A DNA stretch of 64,000 nucleotides, taken from assembly GCF_006149045.1 (NCBI RefSeq), contig NZ_VBSN01000049.1:434001-498000 (forward strand). The letters run 5' to 3'. Within the stretch, counting starts at the first letter, position 1. Each line of letters starts with the position of its first letter. Source of the DNA: Dyadobacter flavalbus. Lineage in GTDB: Bacteria > Bacteroidota > Bacteroidia > Cytophagales > Spirosomataceae. Below are positions 17,047-24,122 of the stretch, in pieces. The notes under the pieces were generated by a model. It had not been told where the DNA came from and searched no databases. It saw only the letters and a list, made by a program, of their open reading frames with translations. A program made the translations under genes and the position numbers.

Positions 17047-18087
17047 TTACAGGGTTTTCATATCAATGACAAAACGGTACCGGACATCGCCTTTCTGCAT
17101 CCGGTCGTAAGCGGTATGGATATCCTTGATATCGATCAGTTCGATGTCAGAGACGATACCATGCTCTGCACAAAAATCCAGCATCTGCTGCGTTTCCGGA
17201 AGGCCGCCCGCACCAGACCCGGCAATGACCTTGTTACCGGTCGCCAGCGTAAAGGAGCTTACTTCCCAAGGTTTGGCGGGCATACCGACATTGACGTAAA
17301 TGCCATTGGTTTTTAAAATAGCCAGGTAAGGGTTGACATCGCTGTTGCCCGAAACCGTATCGAGCACAAAATCGAACGTTTTAAATGCCGCTTTCATTTC
17401 GGACTCTTCCCTGGAAATGATAAAATGGTCTGCTCCGAGCTGCTTTGCAGCTTCTTTTTTACTCGGAGAAGTGCTTATAACCGTTACCTCTGCCCCTAAG
17501 GCCTTACCGAATTTGACGCCCATATGGCCCAATCCGCCCAGACCGACCACCGCCAGCTTGTGTCCTTTGCCAACGTTCCATCTTTTCAGCGGAGAATAGG
17601 TCGTGATGCCCGCGCAAAGCAAGGGCGCTACTCCTGCCAGGTCAAGCTTTTCGGAGATATGGTGCACAAAATCTTCGTTGACAACGAGGATGTTGGAATA
17701 ACCGCCATACACCGGCAGGCCGTCATGGCCCAGGTTATTGTAGGTCTGGACCGGGGCAACACTGCAAAACTGCTCCTGACCGTTTTTGCAGTCGGCGCAC
17801 TCCCGGCAGGAATCCACCATGACGCCGACACCGCCCAGATCGCCGATCCTGAACTTTCGGGCATCGGAACCAATGGCACTGATCCGTCCAACAATCTCGT
17901 GACCGGGAACCATCGGGAAGATTCCGGGAAACCATTCGTTGCGGGTCAGGTGGATGTCGGTGTGACAGACACCGCAGTACAGAATTTCGATCTGCACATC
18001 GTGCGCGCCGACCTCGCGTCTTTCAAATTGCCAGGGCGCTAGCGGGCTCTCTGCCGTTTGCGCCGCATATCCTTTTGCTGCTATCAT
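17047..18087 (-). CDS. Zinc-dependent NAD(P) alcohol dehydrogenase (YahK/cinnamyl type)
   Basis: A medium-chain dehydrogenase that interconverts an alcohol and an aldehyde with NADP(H). From the ATG at 18087 (346 residues) it has Cys38 in CGVCHTDIH, GHEIVG with His63/Glu64 for the catalytic zinc, four structural-zinc cysteines in CRECADCKNGQEQFC (94-108), and the Rossmann motif GLGGLGHMG. A frame extends 18 codons upstream to 18141 but the added residues are not family-like, and ATGATAGCAGCAAAAGG fits the usual start. An aldehyde detoxification role is likely. The AraC regulator follows 9 bp downstream. Confidence 0.93.
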   Translation of the reverse strand: MIAAKGYAAQTAESPLAPWQFERREVGAHDVQIEILYCGVCHTDIHLTRNEWFPGIFPMVPGHEIVGRISAIGSDARKFRIGDLGGVGVMVDSCRECADCKNGQEQFCSVAPVQTYNNLGHDGLPVYGGYSNILVVNEDFVHHISEKLDLAGVAPLLCAGITTYSPLKRWNVGKGHKLAVVGLGGLGHMGVKFGKALGAEVTVISTSPSKKEAAKQLGADHFIISREESEMKAAFKTFDFVLDTVSGNSDVNPYLAILKTNGIYVNVGMPAKPWEVSSFTLATGNKVIAGSGAGGLPETQQMLDFCAEHGIVSDIELIDIKDIHTAYDRMQKGDVRYRFVIDMKTL

Positions 18088-18104
18088 ATTTTCTTTTTTT
18101 AATG

Positions 18105-18142
18105 CAAACTTAGAAAGCAACCCGCAGCGGCAGTTATCCAAA
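18105..18142 (-). promoter_or_regulatory. Putative promoter of the alcohol dehydrogenase/AraC operon
   Basis: TAAGTTTG (minus strand, 18105-18112) matches the TANNTTTG -7 consensus about 18 bp before the ATG. A TTTG lies at 18139-18142, giving a 26-nt spacing that is longer than usual. GGAAAA/TTTTCC arms slightly upstream (about 18149-18170) may be a regulator site. Confidence 0.35.
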
Positions 18143-18425
18143 TCCGGGGAAAAGGTATCCGGATTTTCCGGTTCCGTACAGGATTCTGGAAACCCCTGAT
18201 ACCCTGTTCACGATACTTGGCTGCAGTACTCGTTTCACCAGTTCTGCGGGCCGGCTCAGGTTCATAAAGAATTGAATACACTTTACGGGCTTGTTGTCGG
18301 TGCCGGTGGACCCAGTGTACATATTCGAAGGTCTTTACTTTAATCAAGACGGTCGCTTCGCTCTAGGAGAGCAAATGCCGGGAGATTTGTATAAATTGCT
18401 TTTTTTAACCAAACATCCTTTCCAC

Positions 18426-18845
18426 ATGGCACATACTACCTCCAATCCGAAGATCCACGAAGGCCGTAATTTGAAGCGTTTCAGAGAAATGATGTCCGTA
18501 AAGCAAGACGCGCTGGCGTTTGAGCTTGGCGAAGACTGGAACCAGCAAAAAATCTCGCTGCTCGAACAAAAAGAAAAAATCGATTCCGACATTTTGGAGC
18601 AAGTGGCCGCGATTTTGAAAATTCCGGCCGAGGCGATCCGAAATTTCAATGAAGATCAAGCTATTAATATTATTACGAATACTTTCAATGATAGCCCCTT
18701 TGGCAATTCTACCAATTACGGAGCTGTACACTTTAATCCGCTTGACAAGATTATTCAGCTTCATGAAGAGAAAATTGCTTTGTATGAGCGGATGTTAAAG
18801 GAGAAGGATGAGATGATGACGAGGTTGGAGCGGTTGATTGGTTAA
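18426..18845 (+). CDS. Helix-turn-helix (XRE-like) DNA-binding protein with coiled-coil tail
   Basis: A 139-residue protein with an N-terminal XRE-like helix-turn-helix (GRNLKRFREMMSVKQDALAF, then LGEDWNQQKISLLEQKEKI) and a C-terminal helical segment (IIQLHEEKIALYERMLKEKD) that probably dimerises. This type is common in Bacteroidota and is usually a stand-alone regulator. The frame extends to 18291, but the ATG at 18426 begins the family-like sequence. It stands alone, with a 225-bp gap before the radC relic on the opposite strand. Targets are unknown. Confidence 0.82.
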   Translation: MAHTTSNPKIHEGRNLKRFREMMSVKQDALAFELGEDWNQQKISLLEQKEKIDSDILEQVAAILKIPAEAIRNFNEDQAINIITNTFNDSPFGNSTNYGAVHFNPLDKIIQLHEEKIALYERMLKEKDEMMTRLERLIG

Positions 18846-19070
18846 ATCCTTTTCTACAAATTGGGCATAAATCTTAGAGCAATTAGCTGCAAATTATATA
18901 ATATATTTAAGGTAGTTTTACAAGACTAGCCCATATAACTTAGCCGACCTGTTCCGTATAAAAAGTCTAACCATCTTGCTAATCATAATAAGTTGGGAGG
19001 GTTATTGTTGGTCTGTAAGATTCTATTAAGATTTACCAATCAATGAATATCACAGCAATACTTGATTTCG

Positions 19071-19302
19071 TTAGATATATTCATCATCCGAAAACGAACA
19101 AAACCCTTCCACCATCACGATCAAACGACCCAAAACCCAAATATTCAGTAACTCACCAGCCTTTCTCATATTTTCAGTAACATACTTAACAGCATCACTC
19201 GGTACAAACTGGGCCGAAAGGGTAATTTTGTACCAGAATAATCCCTCTTGCATTGGCTTTCAAAGCAGCTGCAAAAACGATCCTTACATCGGCACTTGCA
19301 CC
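19071..19302 (-). pseudogene. RadC (JAB/MPN domain) relic
   Basis: The C-terminal part of a RadC family protein, broken by a frameshift. One frame reads GASADVRIVFAAALKANARG then IILVQNYPFGPV; the other continues PSDAVKYVTENMRKAGELLN then IWVLGRLIVMVEGFCSFSDD. This matches the RadC layout, but the metal-binding HNHPSG motif has become QNYPFG, so both histidines are lost. Only about 75 codons remain. RadC genes in Bacteroidota often sit on mobile or integrative DNA, so this may be the scar of a former island. Confidence 0.78.
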
Positions 19303-19309
19303 TGAAATT

Positions 19310-19696
19310 TTAACTAATCAGGGAGCTGTCCAGATCAGAACTTACAATTTGTTTCAAAATTACATTCCGCAACCGTTTTTCGTGTTCATCGCTCCATTGC
19401 CCCAGTGCGGCAATCACGGGGATTAATGTCTTGCCAAATTCGGTAAGGCTGTATTCTACTTTGGGCGGTACAACGGGATAAATTTTTTTCGTGATCAGTT
19501 CGTGTTCTTCCAACTCTTTCAACTGAACATTCAGAACCCTGCGTGACGCATCGGGGATTTTGCGCTGCAGTTCGCTCGGGCGCTGATGCCCTTCATTGAT
19601 AAACCACAGCAAACGGATTTTCCATTTGCCATAAAGCACTTCACCGATCAGGTCAAGTCCGCAGTTCAGGTTCGGAGTTGTTTTTCTCTCATACAT
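19310..19696 (-). CDS. HxlR family transcriptional regulator
   Basis: A 128-residue winged helix regulator of the HxlR/YodB type. The typical features are CGLDLIGEVLYGKWKIRLLW, RPSELQRKIPDASRRVLNVQ, LKELEEHELITKKIYPVVPP and KVEYSLTEFGKTLIPVI. Some relatives sense electrophiles or oxidants through a conserved N-terminal cysteine, here Cys12. It is divergent from the SDR/NTF2 pair at 19838-20965, which it probably controls. Its stop lies 8 bp from the radC relic. Confidence 0.93.
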   Translation of the reverse strand: MYERKTTPNLNCGLDLIGEVLYGKWKIRLLWFINEGHQRPSELQRKIPDASRRVLNVQLKELEEHELITKKIYPVVPPKVEYSLTEFGKTLIPVIAALGQWSDEHEKRLRNVILKQIVSSDLDSSLIS

Positions 19697-19700
19697 ATAG

Positions 19701-19753
19701 CAAATCTAAACGTATGTCTCAATGCGTGCAATAGGGGATCAATTTATCCCTAT
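19701..19753. promoter_or_regulatory. HxlR promoter and candidate HxlR operator
   Basis: On the minus strand TAGATTTG (19701-19708) preceded 20 nt upstream by TTG fits the Bacteroidota promoter, but it lies only 5 bp before the HxlR ATG, so the transcript may be nearly leaderless. ATAGGG/CCCTAT arms (19731-19753, 11-nt spacer) in the divergent region to the SDR gene could be the HxlR binding site. Confidence 0.38.
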
Positions 19754-19837
19754 ATGAATCGTAATTCCGTACTTGTAGGAACTGCTTTTACCATCCAATT
19801 TTGTCCTATCATTCATTCTTAAAAGTACGACAATAAA

Positions 19838-20629
19838 ATGGAACAGTTTAATTTCAACAATGAGTTATCAGGCCAGATTGCGCTGGTAACAGGAGGTACA
19901 AAAGGGGCCGGACAAGCCATTGCAGAAAGGCTTTTACAAGCTGGTGCAACGGTTATTGTTACCGCAAGAAACGCACCGGAAAATGAAAACAGCCAATTGC
20001 ATTTCATTGCGTCCGATTTAAGCAAAAAAGAAGGGGCGCAAAAGGTCGTCAGCGAGGTGCTGTCGACATATGGAAGGCTGGATATTCTGGTGAATAACCT
20101 GGGGTCTTCCGTAACACCGGCTGGCGGTTTCGCCGCATTATCCGATGAAGACTGGGAATCAACGCTGCAGGCCAACTTGCTTGCTCCGGTTCGGCTGGAC
20201 AGAGGATTTTTACCACAGATGGTGGATCGAAAAAGTGGCGTTATCATTCACATCGCTTCCATACAGGGCAAGCTCCCGTTGTACGATTCTACTTTGCCTT
20301 ACGCAGCTGCAAAAGCAGGATTGAGAAACTACAGTAAAAGTTTATCGAATGAAGTGACCCCCAAGGGTGTCCGGGTGCTAACGGTTTCGCCGGGCTGGAT
20401 CAATACGACCGCATCGGAAGCCTGGCTGGGCGAAATTGCAAGAAACGCGAATACGACTGTAGAAGAAGCACAACAAGGTGTCATGGATGCATTGGGCGGA
20501 ATACCATTCGGAAGACCGGCTGAACCCAAAGAAGTTGCAGAGCTGGTTGGCTTTCTGGTTTCGCCAAGGGCAAAGTACCTCACAGGGACGGAATTTGTGA
20601 TTGACGGCGGAACAGTACCCACGATTTAA
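19838..20629 (+). CDS. SDR family oxidoreductase
   Basis: A 263-residue classical short-chain dehydrogenase. The cofactor motif is TGGTKGAGQAIAERLL, then NNLGS in the usual NNAG position, a catalytic IASIQ-type serine, and Tyr/Lys in YAAAKAGLRNYSKS. The C-terminus has YLTGTEFVIDGGTVP. It probably reduces a carbonyl with NAD(P)H. It is divergent from HxlR and followed 12 bp later by an NTF2-like gene, a combination common in electrophile or quinone-responsive clusters. Confidence 0.93.
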   Translation: MEQFNFNNELSGQIALVTGGTKGAGQAIAERLLQAGATVIVTARNAPENENSQLHFIASDLSKKEGAQKVVSEVLSTYGRLDILVNNLGSSVTPAGGFAALSDEDWESTLQANLLAPVRLDRGFLPQMVDRKSGVIIHIASIQGKLPLYDSTLPYAAAKAGLRNYSKSLSNEVTPKGVRVLTVSPGWINTTASEAWLGEIARNANTTVEEAQQGVMDALGGIPFGRPAEPKEVAELVGFLVSPRAKYLTGTEFVIDGGTVPTI

Positions 20630-20641
20630 CAGCTAAAAAAA

Positions 20642-20965
20642 ATGAACTTACCGAAAATAGTAGCAGATTTAGTAAAAACGCAGAACAGCTTTGACAGCGT
20701 TGCGTACGCGAATTGCTTTTCCGAAACAGCCGTAGTCTTTGACGAAGGCAGAACGCATAATGGACGAAAGGAAATTGAGCACTGGATTGCCGATTCCAAC
20801 GAGCGGTACAAGGCAACTATAAAGCCGGTCAGCTTTGAAGAAAAAGAAACGGAGAGCCTTTTGAAGGCTGAAACCTCCGGAAATTTTGAAGGAAGTCCTA
20901 TCATACTGAATTATCATTTAGTGATAGCGAATGAATTGATACAATCCCTGAAGGTTTCAGGGTAA
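20642..20965 (+). CDS. NTF2-like (SnoaL-type) small protein
   Basis: A 107-residue protein with the NTF2-like fold: an N-terminal helix with VKTQNSFDSVAYANCFSETA, then AVVFDEGRTHNGRKEIEHWI, and a beta-sheet half. Proteins of this type bind or isomerise small hydrophobic molecules. It is cotranscribed with the SDR gene and likely handles its substrate or product. The gene is followed by a strong hairpin that overlaps its stop codon. Confidence 0.85.
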   Translation: MNLPKIVADLVKTQNSFDSVAYANCFSETAVVFDEGRTHNGRKEIEHWIADSNERYKATIKPVSFEEKETESLLKAETSGNFEGSPIILNYHLVIANELIQSLKVSG

Positions 20966-20997
20966 CTGGGAATGGCTAGATTTAGCCGTTTTCAGTT
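20964..20997 (+). terminator. 15-bp hairpin at the end of the SDR/NTF2 operon
   Basis: Arms at 20964-20978 and 20983-20997 pair over 15 positions if G-U pairs are allowed, with a 4-nt loop GATT. The left arm begins inside the stop codon of the NTF2 gene. There is no clear T-run after it, so it may be a terminator or an mRNA 3' end stabiliser. Confidence 0.5.
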
Positions 20998-21060
20998 AAA
21001 ATTGGCTGATTGTATAAATATAATCCGTTCCAAAGGCCGTAAAATCGTAAACGAATTGTA

Positions 21061-21424
21061 GTGAACATTGGCTACTGGCGTGCAGGATCCGGCCGCGGCA
21101 TCTTGCCATCTTTAAGTCTCAAAGATCGCATTGCCTGTTTAGAAGATTTTACAGCCAGGATGGTCAGCAGGCGCGACGGATATCATTTGGCTTATTGTCT
21201 GGGGAGTAGGAAAAGCATTCCCGATGCTGGAAAGGAGTTCGACCGCACTGTTGATTCTATCCGGAAATGATCTTGTCAGCAAAGAGCCTTCGTAACTGCA
21301 ATATCTTTTTTGATACACGACAGCATTTTATTGGTCAGACAAAGGAAGTACCGCACGGTACAGTGCGCTGTATGGGTCCGTTTGACTATCCATCAAATGA
21401 AACTTTTACAACGCTGATCTAATG
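21061..21424 (+). pseudogene. Aldehyde dehydrogenase (GapN-like NADP-dependent) relic
   Basis: Pieces of one aldehyde dehydrogenase N-terminal half lie in changing frames: RIACLEDFTARMVSRRD, then in another frame IIWLIVWGVGK, then back KSIPDAGKEFDRTVDSIRK, and later GTVRCMGPFDYPSNETFTTL. This order is that of NADP-dependent glyceraldehyde-3-phosphate/aldehyde dehydrogenases of the GapN type. At least three frame changes and the loss of the remainder show the gene is dead. The sequence after it, to 21650, holds nothing recognisable. Confidence 0.72.
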
Positions 21425-21649
21425 TCAGGATCAAACAACAAATCATATCGGCCAGCCTTTCAAGCCGGCCCGATAGCCAGTAAATCGGATCGTTTCCGAA
21501 GGAACCCAGCCCGTCATGTCTTAGAAAAACAGGCCATTACCGAATAAAACGGCACCATTCGGATTGTAAATTTCAGCGGCTATTTTAACCGATGGTCTCC
21601 ATTTTGGGGAGTATTACCGTTTAGCTTGGGCTACAAACCAGTCCAAAGA

Positions 21650-22264
21650 TTAAAGCGGTCCAGGAACTTTGCCCGATGACAGCGCCCAGAATATCCAGAG
21701 TGAAACACAGATTGCAATAGCCGCAGCGGGATAAACAAAAGAAATGGCAAATGCAGCCAGGTAGGTAGGCAAACCATACAGATAGTTTCTACTTATTCTT
21801 AAGATCGCCGCATCGGTCATGCCCGGCCTGAGCAGTTCCTTATCCCGGCTTGCAGCATACCATAACAGGTTGTAGGAAAGGTTGATCAGCACGAATATGC
21901 CTGTGTAAAGTGCCACGACCAACCCGGCAGACGAGGTGTTGTAAAACCGTGACAACAGCGCCGTAGGGTACGATACAGAGGTAACCAGAAACAGGATCAA
22001 ACCATTGGCAAACATCACGGTTGAATTGCGTTTGTAGATCTGCTTGAAAATCTTATGATGATTGACCCACATGATAAAAATACTGGAAAATGAGATTGTA
22101 AAGGCCATATAGGAAGGCCAGGCTTGCTGCAACCGACTGATTAACATGGAAGTGTTTTTGATATCTTCCGGTTTAGGCACATGAAGGTCCAGCACCAGCA
22201 GTGTAATTGCAATAGCAAAAACCCCGTCACTAAAAGCCTCAATCCGGGCTGTTTCTTTTTCCAT
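21650..22264 (-). CDS. DUF1211/TMEM175-type membrane protein
   Basis: A 204-residue integral membrane protein with the family signature RIEAFSDGVFAIAITLLVLD at residues 7-26 and about six hydrophobic helices. Bacterial and lysosomal TMEM175 members form potassium-selective channels. The RxxxFSDG motif and WVNHHKIFK are intact. It lies downstream of the YoaK gene by 150 bp on the same strand and may be the tail of that transcript. Physiological role here is unknown. Confidence 0.88.
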   Translation of the reverse strand: MEKETARIEAFSDGVFAIAITLLVLDLHVPKPEDIKNTSMLISRLQQAWPSYMAFTISFSSIFIMWVNHHKIFKQIYKRNSTVMFANGLILFLVTSVSYPTALLSRFYNTSSAGLVVALYTGIFVLINLSYNLLWYAASRDKELLRPGMTDAAILRISRNYLYGLPTYLAAFAISFVYPAAAIAICVSLWIFWALSSGKVPGPL

Positions 22265-22414
22265 CGTAATTTTAGTCAGGTTTGTCAGCTATCGTCTGTC
22301 GCCAGGGTCGCTTTGACTCTTGTTTCCTGCATCAGGCAGCATCTGTCAAAGTTTCAATCGGATAAACCTCTGAAACAAAGAAATCAGGAATGCTCCAAAG
22401 GTGAGCAAATTTAC

Positions 22415-23089
22415 TTACTTAGAACTTTGGGTAAATTTATAACATGTGACCATCCCCAGCCCTGGTAAAATGATAGCGGCCAGCCCGTAATCTTTGCCAA
22501 GCAAAGCACCTAACAGACAGCCGATCAGAAATCCTGAGATTGTTGACAGCTGCTTTTTGAAACTTAAAAAAACGGCAGCATCTTTAAAGCCGCCCGTCAA
22601 GAGTCCACCCAGATCCAGCGAAGCCTGGGTTACGTTTCCTGTCATCATCGTTGTCGGGCCATGCGTTTCTTTTGCGTATAATTTCCCAAAGGCATTTTGA
22701 AGTCCCATCGCAAACACCACCAACATGGCCAGCAAATAAAGCATCCAGCTGTACGCATCCATCATTTCCAAAACGGTCAGTACCATAAAGGCAATACCGG
22801 AAAGAATCAGGATCATCCCTTCTGTAAAAAGTAAGGTATAACGGTTGTTCACCCGTGCTGCCATCCATCCGCCAACCATAACGGACAGGACAAATACGGG
22901 AAACGTAAGCAATTTTACCCAGGCCTGTGCATCGGAACCTTTTACCATTTGGTAGGCAAACACGATAAAGTTTCCTGTCACATGGGCTGAAAAAACAGAG
23001 TCCGCAGCAACGAAAGTTACCGTGTCGCAAAATCCGGCAACGGATGAGAGAAGCAGTGTAACGTACCAGATATTCTTTTGCTGTTCCAT
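22415..23089 (-). CDS. YoaK (DUF1275) family membrane protein
   Basis: A 224-residue membrane protein with about six helices. The start is typical of the family: LSSVAGFCDTVTFVAADSVF followed by SAHVTGNFIV, and GLQNAFGKLYAKETHGPTTM then MTGNVTQASLDLG in the middle. Its function is unknown; relatives are annotated as transporter-like or gas-handling proteins without firm proof. It is 104 bp downstream of dps on the same strand. Confidence 0.88.
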   Translation of the reverse strand: MEQQKNIWYVTLLLSSVAGFCDTVTFVAADSVFSAHVTGNFIVFAYQMVKGSDAQAWVKLLTFPVFVLSVMVGGWMAARVNNRYTLLFTEGMILILSGIAFMVLTVLEMMDAYSWMLYLLAMLVVFAMGLQNAFGKLYAKETHGPTTMMTGNVTQASLDLGGLLTGGFKDAAVFLSFKKQLSTISGFLIGCLLGALLGKDYGLAAIILPGLGMVTCYKFTQSSK

Positions 23090-23193
23090 AGGTTTGTAGC
23101 GGTTGCATTAAGCTATGGGCGGTCAGCCCAACAATTAATCGATTGCCGATTCATTAATGAAGTAACATATACCGGATTTTGGTCATATACGTT

Positions 23194-23682
23194 TCAGGTT
23201 AAATGTGCCCTGAGCATCCAGGCCATTTTTTCGTGTTTTTCCATCAGGCCGGTAATAAAATCGCTGCTGCCCATGTCATGCAGGGCAACTCCATAACCAT
23301 TGATATTTTCACGTAAACGGATCAGAATACTTTCATGATCGGCCAGCAGGTCTTTGATAAAACCCATGCTGCTGTTTTCTTCCCTGGACTGCTCGGACAA
23401 ATGCGTAAGTGCCAGAAATTCCTTTAACGTAGCCGGAGCGTAATGTCCGAGCGTGCGGATACGTTCGGCCACATCGTCTGTAATCTGCTCCAGCTGGGTA
23501 TACTGATCTTCGAAAAACTTGTGTTTGTTATAAAAATCAGGGCCTTCAATATTCCAGTGTGCTTTTCTGCTTTTGGTATAAAGTACAAATTCGTCAGCCA
23601 GAATACTATTGAGCGAATGTGCTACCTCAGACAACTGATCCGGTTTGATGCCAATTTTAGCGTCCATCGTTTTTCTTTTCAT
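23194..23682 (-). CDS. dps: Dps-family DNA-binding ferritin-like protein
   Basis: A 162-residue Dps/miniferritin that oxidises iron with peroxide and protects DNA. The ferroxidase residues are in KAHWNIEGPDFYNKHKFFED (His in AHWN, then His/Asp/Glu spaced as in Dps) and in EHEKMAWMLRAHL at the C-terminus. The start could be the first ATG at 23682, directly adjacent to the DoxX stop, or an ATG five codons later. It is encoded within a reverse-strand run of stress and detoxification genes. Confidence 0.92.
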   Translation of the reverse strand: MKRKTMDAKIGIKPDQLSEVAHSLNSILADEFVLYTKSRKAHWNIEGPDFYNKHKFFEDQYTQLEQITDDVAERIRTLGHYAPATLKEFLALTHLSEQSREENSSMGFIKDLLADHESILIRLRENINGYGVALHDMGSSDFITGLMEKHEKMAWMLRAHLT

Positions 23683-24114
23683 TTAGTTCAACAAATACTT
23701 AAGAATATAATAATCAACAGAATACGTACCGCTTCCGATTGCCAGCAAAAACAGAAAGCACAACGTATACATGTAAGGAACATCCCGGACTTCGGCAGAG
23801 TCGTTCCGGTGAACAACAAAATATCCAATTGCCGTAACACCGATTGTGGGCAAAACAGCAAACCGGGTTCCTGATCCCAGAATGACCAGAAAGGGCACGA
23901 CAGTATCTGAAAAAGCGGCAACAAGTCCGTTCAGTTTATCGGGTAAATGCAACGGATTAGGAACATGCTCTTTTTGTCCGTTCTGTACCCGGAATTTTTT
24001 CATACCATGCACCCTGAAAAGCTCAATGGACAGCAGAATCCTGAAAACCATTAATGCCAGATTGTTGACCGTACTGCCTGCATCCGAGTAGAGAATCGAT
24101 TTTATAATTTCCAT
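23683..24114 (-). CDS. DoxX family membrane protein
   Basis: A 143-residue protein with four hydrophobic helices and the DoxX features RILLSIELFRVHGMKKF and FSDTVVPFLVILGSGTR. DoxX proteins are small quinone or thiosulfate-linked subunits and appear in redox-defence complexes. It starts 8 bp after the amidohydrolase stop and ends immediately before the dps start, so it belongs to the same transcript. Confidence 0.88.
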   Translation of the reverse strand: MEIIKSILYSDAGSTVNNLALMVFRILLSIELFRVHGMKKFRVQNGQKEHVPNPLHLPDKLNGLVAAFSDTVVPFLVILGSGTRFAVLPTIGVTAIGYFVVHRNDSAEVRDVPYMYTLCFLFLLAIGSGTYSVDYYILKYLLN

Positions 24115-24122
24115 GGCGGTAT

